Shown one piece after another: positions 36,208-47,068 of a stretch of 64,000 nt of DNA; the stretch's first letter is position 1, and each line of letters starts with the position of its first letter. The notes under the pieces are model-generated. The model saw only the letters and a list, made by a program, of their open reading frames with translations. It searched no databases and was not told the DNA's origin. The DNA is from Hydrangea macrophylla (lineage: Eukaryota; Streptophyta; Magnoliopsida; Cornales; Hydrangeaceae). The stretch is from positions 33,891,095-33,955,094 of the forward strand of contig CM066989.1 in the NCBI GenBank assembly GCA_033977485.1, given 5' to 3'. The position numbers and the translations under genes are program-made.

Positions 36208-36412
36208 ACCACTCCCTAACCGATTTCTTTCAAGCTTTGGCCCGAACTACGCTCGATCTGATTCCCACTCCGGGATACGTAGGCAACCACATCGGTTCGG
36301 TTGCTCCACCCACAAAAATAGCCTGATTTCTTTCAGCGCCGCGTTTCAGACACAGTCGAAGGGGGAAAATGCAAAGTGCAATGCGGTGAACCAGACACAG
36401 TAGAAATCGGGC
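36208..36412. other. Post-integrase sequence joined to an inverted leader piece
   Basis: 36208-36337 is the plus-strand sequence that follows integrase, with a CTACG/CGTAG stem-loop at 36247-36282. About 36338-36412 is the reverse complement of the E1 leader (compare 20478-20550: the segment with CTGGTTCACCGCATTGCA). The two pieces are in opposite orientation, so an inversion or template switch lies near 36338. Confidence 0.7.
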
Positions 36413-37270
36413 TACTGCTCCTCAACTGTCTGGATAATCCTGTTTAGGCCCCCAGAGGTTCCGGTATTCGCGAAAAGGCCCTATTTCGTTCGAAATTCAC
36501 AAAAAATGCATACGAACTCCAAATTGAGGTTATGATATACTGTTGGAAAGGTAATGGAGTCTATTTTTCATAAAACAATAATCTGGGGATAGGTCACTTT
36601 GAAAAGTTTTTCAGTATTTGCGATAAAAGCCAATTTGATCGCCTTTTTTGCCTTCGAAAATTCACAATAAACTCGTTTTAAATCCAAAAATTATGTGCAA
36701 TATATCGTTGGAAAGCTATTGACATCTAGTATCCATGAGAAATATTTGAAAATTGTTATGGTGCTCTAGTTTTAAAGTCAAATTTTGGTCAAACTGGTCA
36801 AACCTGGAATTCCCGGAAAGTTCTGGAAACCTCTCGGAGCTCCCAGGAGTTGACGTTTTCGCTCGATTTTCTTTAAAAACTCATTTTAATACTTTCCACG
36901 TGATCTAGAATGATCCCGGCGAATTTGGACGATTTCGGTCAAACTTGGTCAAACTTGGTCAAACATGGTCAAACTGGTCAATAGGGACTTTTCGGGAACT
37001 TCCGGGTCTTCCGGGGGTCTTTGGGAGCTGACGATTTCATCCGACTTAACTTAAAAACTCATTTTATCACTTTTCTTACGACGTAGCATGTTCCAGAACT
37101 TTTGGTCCAAATCTGGGAGCTTTTGGACTTTCAGGGGCATTTTGGTCATTCTGAGCATTTTGAGAAATAGAACCAACTTCCAGGAGTCCTTTTGAGTCTT
37201 TTTCGATTATTGTGAACCACCAAGCAATGGATCTCCTAAATCTGATAGCCGACAAAATGGGGTGTCTACA
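36413..37270 (-). repeat. Truncated Tat LTR (5' part only) at the 3' end of E2
   Basis: The minus strand begins TGTAGACACCCC at 37270 and matches the first part of the other LTRs up to the GC-palindrome zone, where it breaks at 36413. It carries two TTGACC boxes at 36787-36803 and five at 36936-36986. No purine tract separates it from the DUF7745 sequence to its right, so the 3' internal region of E2 was deleted. Confidence 0.8.
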
Positions 37271-38210
37271 AATGGATCAATCTTTTTAGCTACGATTTGA
37301 CCGAGCTGTTCTCTCTTCGCCAGAAGACTTTTAACGCTGAGTTCATGCGTGCTGCCATTGCCTATTGGGACCTGGTAAATCATGTTTTCAATTTTAACGG
37401 CCTGGAGATATGCCCCTATTTGAGGAGTTTTGTGCTATCCTCAGCTTCGATCTGGACTCTGACCTGATTCTTCTTTCTGCTGATACTCCCAGTCCTACGC
37501 GAGGCTTGGCCGAATACTTGAACTGTTCCGCTGTTATCTCCCGCCGACTAGTTCATGGTGAGGTTCTTGACATTGCTTCTATCATTTCCCAGTACGCTAG
37601 TCCTGGGAATCCTAGCGTATGTGATGCTACCCGCAGGGCTGCTCTGATATTATGCATGACTTCGTACTTCTTGTTCTCAAGTACTTCCATTGACTTAGTG
37701 CACGTGTGCCTTGGGCTGAAATTGAGTAAGAACCCCATGGCCATGGTTCTAGTCGAAACTCTGAATGGTTTGGATCGTGCTTCTAATCAAGGAACTCTCC
37801 TTCTTTCTGGGGCGCCTTTGGTGTTACAGGCTTGGCTCTACGAGCGCCTTCAGTTATGGACTAGTAGTGTGCCGTCAGTTTACTTCCGCAGGGCCGTGCT
37901 TCATTCTCATTACACTTCTACCGATTGGGTTAGCATGATGGGTGCTTTATCTGAGGCTAACATTTGTTAGATTGTGGGACGTTGGGGCCTCCATTCTGTG
38001 ACCACCAGCCTCGGGGATTACTAGAGAGTGTGGTTGATGGGTCTGAGAGAGACTTCTTTCTATCATCCTCGTCGATTGGCCAGATAGTACAAGCGAGTTC
38101 AAGAGGTCCCTCGGGGGTTTACTGAGAGGATCTTTGCTTCCAGAGTCAGAGCCGTTACTATTGCTGCTTTCATCAGTGGATGGGCCTGCCGAGTAAAAGC
38201 CTATTTTGTG
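37271..38210 (+). pseudogene. DUF7745-like antisense cargo gene of E2
   Basis: The open plus-strand frame 37410-37970 and the sequence before it encode FNAEFMRAAIAYWDLVNH, then FNGLEICPYFEEFCAIL, and later SKNPMAMVLVETLNGLDRAS. The pattern of a WD-x-x-x-x-x-F segment followed by a TLEE-like motif resembles the DUF7745 family of plant transposon-linked proteins. This match is from memory and needs a profile search. The stop at 37970 is followed by related coding-like sequence with more stops up to about 38200. It lies opposite to and just downstream of the E2 integrase, the slot occupied by the PMD gene in E0. The 5' end is lost at the LTR junction. Confidence 0.55.
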
Positions 38211-38301
38211 GGTGAAGCGACAGAATCGATGCGGTTGCCTACGTATCCCTGAGTGGGAATTAGGTCGAGCGTAGTTCAAGGCAAGGTTAGAAGGAATTGG
38301 G
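38211..38301 (-). other. E2 post-integrase spacer with stem-loop
   Basis: On the minus strand this follows the integrase stop codon and contains the CTACG/CGTAG stem-loop at 38239-38274, as at 36247. Confidence 0.65.
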
Positions 38302-39420
38302 TTAAGCATAGTACTTTTTTAGGCGATCCATGTTGATTGGTTCTTTGAATTCGACACCGTCAAGGTCCATGGGATAGGTTGTTCCTCCGGAGAGGATAAT
38401 TTTGACGATGTAAGGGCCAAACCATTTGGGTTTGAACTTCCCACGCGGGTCAAAGATTGGACCTCGTAGTTCCTTCAGGACAAGGTCACCCTTGATAATT
38501 TTCCTCAGATGAACTTTCTTGTTAAAAGCACGGGCTATCCTCTTTTGATAGATTCGGACGTGGTCGACTGTCGCGAGGTACTTTTCATCTATGAGAACCA
38601 ATTCTTCGTACCTTTCTCTTAACCAATCAGATTCTAAAATTTCACATTCCGCCATCGCACGTAGGGACGGTAGTTCTATCTCAACCGGAAGTACTGCTTC
38701 CATGCCATACACCAATAAATAAGGAGTCGCTCTCGTAGACGTCCTTATCGTTGTTCTGTATCCCCAAAGTGCAAATGGTAGTTTCTCGCCAGTCTTTATA
38801 AGTATCGGCTGACTTCTGCAGTATGGCCTTGACATTCTTGTTTGCAGCTTCGACTGCCCCATTAGTTTGCGGGCTGTATGGTGACGACTTGTGATAAGTG
38901 ATTTTGTATTCCTCAAATAGATCCCTAACTTTTGCTTTGAAATGACTTCTGTTGTCCGAAATGATCTCATGGGGGACTCCATAACGGCAGATGAGATTTC
39001 TCTTAATGAATTTGGCCACTTCCTTGGCCCCCAACTTGCTGTAGGATGCGGCTTCTACCCATTTTGTGAAGTAGTCAATGGCCACCAAAATGTATCGGTT
39101 CCCATTTGAGGCCTTCGGAACAATTTCGCCAATGATATCGATTTCCCAAGTCGAGAATGGCCACGGGGAGGTCATACTATAGAATAGAGATGGTGGTACA
39201 TGCATCATGTTTGCATGGATCTAGCACTTGTGGCACCTTCTCACGTATTCGCAATAATCTTTTTCCAACGTTGTCCAATAGTACCCTTGTCTTACGATCT
39301 TTTTGGCCAGCATGTGACCGTTCATGTGTGGACCGCATACCCCGTCGTGTATTTCTTCCATCATCCTTCTAGCGCCCTTTCCGAACAATCAAGTCAGGTT
39401 GTGACCATTGTACCCTTTCT
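38302..39420 (-). pseudogene. Integrase of Tat element E2
   Basis: Read on the minus strand: a zinc-binding region with CGPHMNGH and RRCHKC near 39230-39350, then the catalytic core with STWEIDIIG, IISDNRSHF and NGAVEAANKN, which supply the D, D and E residues of the integrase triad. After WRE near 38785 a short indel shifts the frame, and the other frame continues PFALWGYRTT, then the GPYIVK tail and ends LKKYYA at 38302. A TAG follows the last Cys of the zinc region, where a Gln codon is expected. Integrase would insert the cDNA; the stop and the frameshift make this copy dead. No chromodomain is seen, as expected for Tat. Confidence 0.88.
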
Positions 39421-39910
39421 TTAACAATTTTCCATCGTAAATGATGAACTGTGCTGCGAACCTTCGAATTGCTCTTTTATCTTTCTCAGTAGACTCTTGG
39501 GGGTATGTTCCCTTTTCTATGAAGTTCCAGACATCTTGATATCATGGTGTTTCATTCTCTTCTTCTTCGATTGCAGCGATCATGCTAAATGACGGTTCGT
39601 ATCTCTGCTCAATTACCAGAGGCATCATTTTTGACTCCCACAGGAATTTTGACCATGGAGGCTAGGGTAGCCAATGAATGTACTAACTGATTCTCTTCTT
39701 TGGGTAGGTAAAAGAATGTTATGCTCTTGAACTATTTCTTGAGTCCATCTAGATGGTCATGGTAGGGCTTCAACCTCTCTTCTTTCACCTTCCATTCTCC
39801 TCTAGCTTGTGACACAATGAGAATTGAATCTCCGAAGACATCAAACTTCTGAATTTTCAATCCTATGGCTGCTTCCATCCCTAAAATGCATGCCTTGTAT
39901 TCAGCGGTAT
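39421..39910 (-). pseudogene. E2 second RNase H (C-terminal half) and linker to integrase
   Basis: On the minus strand it starts TAEYKACILGMEAA at 39910 and continues VSQARGEWKVKEERLKPYHD, LATLASMVKIPVGVK and the linker to integrase. It is the right-hand continuation of 48379-48560, separated by the Athila insertion. A stop lies in the middle, after the DGLKK segment. The Tat lineage is known to carry this additional archaeal-like RNase H after the standard one. Confidence 0.82.
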
Positions 39911-41214
39911 TAATCGGGAGAGAACAAATCCTATTTATACGCCTTAACGAGCATTTGTTAGTACTTTTTTATCCTGTTTTATTGTATTTTTATTTCGTTT
40001 TCTGTTTTCTAGCAGGTTTTGGAAGAAAACACTAATCCAGGTTAAATAAGGAGAAAAGCAGAGAGAAAGAAGCTGAAAAAGCCAGTTCGCGCGCGCGAGA
40101 ATCTCAGAATCGCTCGCGCGATCCGCGCGCGCGAAGTCCCAAATGTCGTGCTCGCGCAATATGTGTAAAAACCAAAGTTGCGTATTTCAGTATTCTGAAA
40201 ACTCCTGTGCAAACGAGACTTCCTAACTGCGTCCAGATTGTAAAATATATCAGTTTCAGTTCGTTTCGGGTTAGGAAAGCTTCCAAAACTTGTTGTAAAT
40301 CTATATATACCCTATTTTAATTCAATTAAGTGGTGGTTGCCAATTATTATACACACAATATACAACCATACTTTCAGCCATTGAAGGGAGGGAAGCAAGG
40401 AGAAGAAGAAGAAGACCAAGGATTTCCATGGCCTCCTCCATCAACTACTTGTCATCCATCACTTCCATGGACAGCTAGACATAGATCTAGGGTTTCAATG
40501 AAGCCCTAGTCAAGTAATAGGGTTTTATTTATGTTTTTATTTTAGTTTTATTATGTATGGATGACAGTCACATGTTTCAAGGATTTTTATAAGTAAATCG
40601 AACTTCTATTGATTAAATCATTGCTTCCAAAGTTTATTCTTGTCTTAGATCTATTTTGACTGTGATGTGCTCAATGATCTATGCTTGCTGTGCTTGTTTA
40701 GATTATTTACATTTGATGGTGCTTTATTGATTTGTGCTATCAAGTATCCGAATAATCCATGCCTAGATTAGATGAATTATGTCACAACCCTAGTTTAGTG
40801 TGGGATAACTCATGCTAACCGAAGATGGAATATGTTGGTGCTTGAACCATGATTATTCTCTTGACGGAGGAATTGGGCTTGTAGCCACAATTCCCCATAT
40901 TCATCCAACGTAATAGGCTAGAGTAATTCATAAATATCCTTATTATGAAACTAGTGGTGGATTTGCAATCCTAGGTTCCCTTCACATATTTATAAAAACA
41001 AATATTTAATTGCTTTCATAATTTAGATTTATTTTATTGTTCTTAGTTTAATTAAAATTAAATCAAAATCTGTTTTTCTTAATTAATTAGATTTAGGTTT
41101 TAAAATTAAAGCACTGTAGTATTTCAATCTCTGTGGGTTCGACCTTTACTTGCACTACTACAATTCCTTAGAAAAGTAAAGTACACTTTTTATATCTTGA
41201 TATTGACAACATCA
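39911..41214 (+). repeat. 5' LTR of the Athila element
   Basis: Ends GACAACATCA; starts TAATCGGG, where the other LTR has TGATCGGG, so the terminal TG has mutated to TA. It holds a CG-dense palindrome module at 40086-40158. No open frame in it is credible. Confidence 0.92.
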
Positions 41215-41219
41215 ATTTT

Positions 41220-41237
41220 TGGCGCCGTTGCCGGGGA
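41220..41237 (+). other. Primer binding site (tRNA-Asp, Athila type)
   Basis: TGGCGCCGTTGCCGGGGA lies five bases after the LTR. It is complementary to the tRNA-Asp 3' end, the typical Athila primer. Confidence 0.9.
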
Positions 41238-41714
41238 TTGCAAATTACTATCTTTAGTTTTAGAATCTTAGTTTAGTTAATTCGTAAATATTAGAGTAGG
41301 TATTAATTTTCGAATTTTCCATTTTTGTTTTAAATTACTAACTTGTTCTTTTTATTTTATAGGTTTTTGAGTCATCAAATTCCAACGTCTCCGAGTGAAG
41401 TAGCTAATTACATCAAAGGAGCTTACGCAAATAAAATAAATAAAAATTAAGTAAATTGCTCGCTTTAACTTCGCATCAAATCACTGTAAGTCAGGGCGCT
41501 GAGACGCAATTACTTGCATTAGGTTAGTTGTGGAGTGAACACTGCATTAGCTAGGAAACCCGGGGCGCTGGGCTTGACGGGGTCATTGCATTACAGGATA
41601 ATATTCATGCATCATAGTAGTACTGTGTGCTTGCTTGTTGTCTAACTTGCGTGATTATTTTTTTTTGTTTTTATTTGAGTCATTCTTTATTTAAGTTTCT
41701 TTTCTTTTTAGTTT
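41238..41714 (+). other. Athila leader
   Basis: AT-rich untranslated leader between primer site and the gag start codon. No repeat or reading frame stands out. Confidence 0.7.
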
Positions 41715-44342
41715 ATGTTAGGTACACGTTCAAATAAACCAGAATTAAAATCTTTCAATCTTGAACTTGAACGTACCTTAAGAACTAGTAAGTCCACAAC
41801 CCAAGCTTCTAGAGCTAGGTTGCAAGACGACGAATCAACTCCGATTCCGTCGTCATTGTTTGAGGCCGAAATTCAAAGTACCCGTGAACGGTTAAGCAAA
41901 ACTCGAACTTTTAAAATCGAACCGATTAAAATGGCTGACGATGGAAATAACGAAAACAACCAAAATAACAACGGAAATAATATGAATAATCTTAATATAC
42001 CACCACCTCCTCCACTTATAAATTATTTTATTCCTACGACTTACACGCCACAAGCCGGTATCGAATTACCGGAGGCGACGGCATCTCACTTTGAGATAAA
42101 GTCGTCTACGATCTCGCTACTTCCATCTTTCCATGGCCGCATTAATGAAGACCCATATCAGCACTTAGGGGATTTCCAAGATATATGCTCTACTTTAAAA
42201 ATCCAACATTTCACTGATGAGGAATTAAAACTGTGTCTCTTCCCATTCTCTTTAAAGGACAAAGCTAAGTATTGGCTTCAGTCTCTTGAGCCAAACACGA
42301 TTAAAACTTGGGAAGCCTTACACAACGCATTTTTACAAAAGTTTTTCCTAATCACAAGAACTAATCAGATAAGAAAATCCATAACAAACTTTGTGATGCA
42401 AGATGGGGAATCACTTTACGACACGTGGGAAAAATTTAAAGAATTGTTACGCTCGTGTCCTCATCATCAGGTTCCTAAGTGGCAGTTGGTACAGGTTTTC
42501 TATGAGGGACTTATTCCCTCTGTACGTACTACCGTCGATGCCGTTTGTGCGGGAACTTTCGTACACAAAAGTGCCGACGAGGCCTGGAAAATTTTTGAAA
42601 CTTTAAGCGAGAACTCGATGCATCAGGCTGTGTCGGTACGTTCGGAAGGATATCTTCCTCTACCCAAACGAGAGGTGAAGTTTGAGTCAAGTCAATCAAT
42701 TGAAATACAAGAATTAAATAGAAAACTTGACCAACTTATGAGGATGGGGAATAGGTCCAATCCACCTTCGTCAGAAGTATGTGCATTATGTTCTGAACCG
42801 TCGCATAATATCTTTGCATGTCCTGCTGCATCTCAATATCCGGAATTTGTTGAGCAACACGTTAATTCTATGCAACAATTCCCCCGAAATAATTATAATC
42901 CTATGTCGAACAATTTTCCTAATACATATCGACCTCAGTTTCAACCCAATCAATACCAACAACCGCCTCCTAATCCGAACCCTCCAAGGGGTAACGTTTT
43001 TGAGGAAAAGGTGTTGGCGTCCCTTAATAAAATCGAAACACAAGTACAGGCACAAGCACAAATAGCGCACTCTCACACACAATCCATTGCGAAGGTTGAA
43101 TCCCAAATGGGACAACTAGCTACTGTAGTGAGTCGTAGAAATGAGGGGACGTTGCCTAGTCAAACAATTCAAAACCCTAAGGGACAATATGAGGTTAAGG
43201 GGTCGAATGAACAAGTAAACGCCGTCTCAACTAGGATGACTACACGAGAGGAGGTGATAGAAACCCCTAATAAGAATGAGAATGTGATAGATATGAACAT
43301 TAACTCTAATAAAGAGAGGGGTGAGGACGTGAATCAAAGTAGAAAAGAAAATGAACCGGTCCCAACTAATTACATTCCAAAGTTACCTTTTCCACCTAAT
43401 GTTGAGGAACCGTCTAATCTTTCAAAGAAAAAATCGAAAGTTGAGGATATACTCAAGGTATTTAAACAAGTTAAAATAAATATTCCATTCCTCGATGCTA
43501 TTAAGCAAATTCCCGCTTACGCTAAATGTTTAAAAGACCTTTGTACACAAAAGCGCAAAATACGCAGTCATACTCCTAAAAAGGTCTTCCTCACAGAAAA
43601 AGTAAGTTCTATTTTTCAACACGCTCCTCCGAAGTATAAGGATCCCGGTACGCCTACGATTTCATGTGTCATAGGTGACACTATCATTCATAGGGCTCTC
43701 CTTGACTTAGGTGCGAGTGTCAACCTCTTACCTTATCACGTCTATAAACAACTAGGACTAGGTGAACTTAAGCCTACGGCCGCTACCATTCAATTAGCGG
43801 ATCGTTCCATCAAAGTACCTAGAGGAATCGTCGAGGACATCCTAGTTAAAGTTGATCAATGCTTTTATTCCGTTGATTTTATGGTCCTTGACACAGAACC
43901 GGTGCTAGATACTAGAAAATACACTCCTGTTATTCTTGGTCGTCCATTCTTAGCCACCGCTAATGCGCGTGTCAATTGTCGAACGGGGGTGATGAAGGTG
44001 TCATTCGGGAATATAAAATTAAAGTTAAATATTTTTAATGCTGCTGATCAACCTCCTAAAGACGACGATAACCTATGTGAGGCGGAATGTGATGTGAGAC
44101 GGAATATTGAACCTAAGAACGTAATAAATATGAGTGTGGGGAATAATATAGTGGATGATGAGTGGATGAATCCTAATACCTCGGCCTCTAATGAAGAATT
44201 TACTCGAAAGGTAAAGAATCGGTGTAGTAACGATTTAGGTGAGCCGTCAAATAAATTAACACATAGCGACCTTGTTTCGACGTTTCACCAGAATCTCCCT
44301 AATGCCCTAAAGGGTACAAAATCTGATTTACGACCTCCATAA
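41715..44342 (+). CDS. Athila Gag-protease polyprotein, 875 aa, intact
   Basis: One uninterrupted frame from the ATG after TTTCTTTTTAGTTT. Residues 75-100 are Asn/Pro rich. The Gag capsid-like domain spans about 130-305 with LPSFHGRINEDPYQHLGDF, FPFSLKDKAKYWL and DTWEKFKELLRSCPHH. A canonical CCHC zinc knuckle has C356, C359, H364 and C369. A Gln-rich stretch around 460 precedes the aspartic protease, whose motif is LLDLGASVNLLP with the catalytic Asp near 664; the DLG form is usual for Athila. The flap and C-terminal part include VILGRPFLATANA. The ORF stops where RT would begin, after HQNLPNALKGTKSDL. The product would form particles and cut itself, but the element needs RT and integrase from elsewhere. 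Intactness plus similar LTRs suggest recent activity in trans. Confidence 0.93.
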   Translation: MLGTRSNKPELKSFNLELERTLRTSKSTTQASRARLQDDESTPIPSSLFEAEIQSTRERLSKTRTFKIEPIKMADDGNNENNQNNNGNNMNNLNIPPPPPLINYFIPTTYTPQAGIELPEATASHFEIKSSTISLLPSFHGRINEDPYQHLGDFQDICSTLKIQHFTDEELKLCLFPFSLKDKAKYWLQSLEPNTIKTWEALHNAFLQKFFLITRTNQIRKSITNFVMQDGESLYDTWEKFKELLRSCPHHQVPKWQLVQVFYEGLIPSVRTTVDAVCAGTFVHKSADEAWKIFETLSENSMHQAVSVRSEGYLPLPKREVKFESSQSIEIQELNRKLDQLMRMGNRSNPPSSEVCALCSEPSHNIFACPAASQYPEFVEQHVNSMQQFPRNNYNPMSNNFPNTYRPQFQPNQYQQPPPNPNPPRGNVFEEKVLASLNKIETQVQAQAQIAHSHTQSIAKVESQMGQLATVVSRRNEGTLPSQTIQNPKGQYEVKGSNEQVNAVSTRMTTREEVIETPNKNENVIDMNINSNKERGEDVNQSRKENEPVPTNYIPKLPFPPNVEEPSNLSKKKSKVEDILKVFKQVKINIPFLDAIKQIPAYAKCLKDLCTQKRKIRSHTPKKVFLTEKVSSIFQHAPPKYKDPGTPTISCVIGDTIIHRALLDLGASVNLLPYHVYKQLGLGELKPTAATIQLADRSIKVPRGIVEDILVKVDQCFYSVDFMVLDTEPVLDTRKYTPVILGRPFLATANARVNCRTGVMKVSFGNIKLKLNIFNAADQPPKDDDNLCEAECDVRRNIEPKNVINMSVGNNIVDDEWMNPNTSASNEEFTRKVKNRCSNDLGEPSNKLTHSDLVSTFHQNLPNALKGTKSDLRPP

Positions 44343-47052
44343 ATTTTGAGCTAGAATGGTCTAGCTAAAGACGTAAAAGATAGCGCTTCTTGGGAGGCAA
44401 CCCAAGCTTTAGTTCGTCGGTTTCTATTCTTTTTGAGTATTTTTTTGGTCTTTTTGAGTCAGTTGTGGCCTTTCTGAACAAGTTTGGGGGTCGGAGTAAA
44501 TTTATTTTTGGCTTTTCTACAAAAAAAGTACATAAAAAGAGGAAAAATAGTATCTCGCGCGCGCGACTTGCTCGCGCGAGCCTGCCCCTTAGAGAAAATT
44601 TTTAAAAACTTTTATGATATATAGCCTCAGTATCACATCGCGCCACAATTCGCGCGCGCAAGGGGTTCGCTCGAGCGGTCTGCTCGCGCGATCTGAGGAC
44701 TTAGAAAATTTTCTTTTATAAAACGTAAAACAAGCTTCTGTTTAAACTCGCGGAGGAATTCGCGTGCGCGAGGCTCGCTCGTGCGGCCCGCTCGCGCGAG
44801 GTAGGGTTTTTTTGGTTTTTCTCTTTTGTTCTCTTCCCTCCTCTCTCCATACCTGGTCAGTGGTTTTTTTTTTATACTTTCTGTTTGTTCTTTTAGCCCT
44901 GTTTAGGTTCGTCTGTCTTTGTTTTTATAAGTTATGTTTGTTTCTTTTATTTTGTTAAGTCTCTTAATTATAGTTTAGATTCTATTATTCTATTTATTAA
45001 AAAATAAATAAATAAATAAGAAAAAAGAATTATAATAAAAATAAAATAAAAAAATCTTTAAAAAAAAATCTAAATATATATATGTATATTAGCTGTTATT
45101 GTTATTATTCTGTTCTTTTATTCTCTATTGTTAAGAAGTAACAGGTAACATTGAACTTTATTGTCATATTCCTTTGTGTTCACCTGTTCTATGCTTGTCA
45201 AGATCGAGGTATTATCGTTCCTTCTTTACATACTCTCCTTTCGTTCGTTTTATTGTTTCATTGGGGACAATGACAGGTTTAGGTTTGGGGGTATGCACAC
45301 GCATGCACATTATACTGCAATTTTTAAAAAAAATTCAAAATTTTTCGATACTTGTGCTTAAATAAACGATGATTACCAATGTTTTTGCAATATAAATTTG
45401 ATACATCTTGTTATGTAACTTGAATTGTTATAGAATGGTAAACAAGAGAAAATGTGATTAAACATTTGCTGAAGTCATGATATGACGTTTTAGGTCATGT
45501 ATCGTTCAAATCGTAGTTTTATATCATAGATTTGCACACAAACCTATGCACTGTACGTAGTCTCTTGAATACATGTATGATGTGAACTATAATATGAGTC
45601 GGATTTCTAGATAACACAAGGTGGAGACTAAATCCGGTGAGCTTTTGAGCCTATCTTTTCTTTTTAGAGGGTTATAAATACATCTTGTGTTTGTCGAATT
45701 TAATTGAAATAGCGCATTAACTTGTTGTTTAGTCTCATTATTCTTGTTTTGGTTGATAGTCAAGTTAAAATATTTGTTACCATGCTAAATAATCTTCCGT
45801 CGTAAATGTTGAAAAATCATATAACCATAGGACATAATTATAGGCCCTCTTTGTTTACCACTATCCAGAAAAATGATAAAAATTTCCTTAGTTCGCCCTT
45901 TGAGCTGTTAAAATGCCATTTTCCCTTATTCACCATTATCCTTGTTTTTGCTCCAACTTGACCAACTTGGAGCTTACCACTGAGAGATTCGTCAACTTTT
46001 AATGGTATTAAGGCGATGTGTCGATTAAGAAGAAAAAGAAAATAAGATGATGTTTAGGGTGGTTGCCTTGTTATATATTGATTCATTATTCAAAAAGAAA
46101 AGAAAAAAAAAAGAAAAAATATAATAAGGTTGAAAAAATAAAGAAAAGAAAAAGAAACAGAAGGAGAAAAAATTGAAAGGAATGAAAAGAAGAGAATGAG
46201 AAGATGAAAGTTGGTAGAATTGACGAATGAAAGAAATCGAACATGCCTTACAATGCCATTCTAAAACTACCTAATGAATCCTTTCTATTCTTTTTCATTG
46301 TCTGAGCCACATTACAACCTTTGAAAAGTCCTATTTGATCCTAGGAAACATGGTTTGGATATGAAAACGATGGGAAGGGGATTAAAACATGGTAATGATT
46401 AATTTTTCTTGATTGTCGGCGTCCTATCCATGAGACTACTATTCTTTCGTGTCATGCGTCTTTTCCGAGTCATATGTGAGTGATTTCTTGTTTTGAAAAT
46501 ATATTTCCTTTACTCACATATTTTAGAAAAATTACACCTGTTTCTGAGTGTTTTCATTTGAGAGTGTAATGTATTGTGAGATTCGTAGTTGAAGCATAGT
46601 TGGATAGTTATCCGAATTATATTCCAAGTTCATGACATGCGCGTGTTCATTTGACTACCATATCACACACGTGCAATTTTATGAGAAACTCTATTGATTT
46701 ATACGATGCATGTGCTTGGGATTGTTTTTCATGATGTAAATAGACTTTTCATTACATTTCTTCTTGTTCATTATTCTATTTCAAATCATTGTGTTATAAT
46801 AAGGAGTATTGAATGTTTTGTTTTTCGTTTTTAATAAAACTTTTTACGTTTACAAGTTAATAAAGATGGTTGTGGGTGACTTGTTGACGAGAACCCTCAC
46901 GAGACTTTACTCGTCCGACTAGGGACACCTAAAGATTTAAAAGGCTTGTTGCATATGCTAAATGCAATCGTGATCCATGCGAAAATGGAGTAGTTTTTTA
47001 TTTTAGTAGTAGTTTAGTTTTTATTTTAGTTTTTGCTCGAGGACTAGCACAA
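44343..47052 (+). other. Athila 3' internal region: CG modules and purine-tract echo
   Basis: No pol domains. GCGCTTCTTGGGAGGCAACC near 44382 is the short sequence that commonly follows the coding region of Athila elements. Three CG-rich palindrome modules follow at 44554-44586, 44649-44693 and 44745-44802, spaced about 100 bp. A purine-tract-like TAGGTTTGGGGGTATG lies near 45279-45294. An A-rich purine stretch occupies about 46090-46200. Short frames such as 44390-44605 have no domain. The rest (45300-47050) is unremarkable AT-rich sequence. Confidence 0.7.
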
Positions 47053-47068
47053 TGTAGGTTTGGGGGTG
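47053..47068 (+). other. Polypurine tract of the Athila element
   Basis: TGTAGGTTTGGGGGTG directly abuts TGATCGGG of the 3' LTR. Confidence 0.85.

Noticed and set aside
42786..43115. Arg/Cys-rich reverse-strand frame inside the Athila ORF
   Set aside because: It is the shadow of the intact Gag frame on the other strand.
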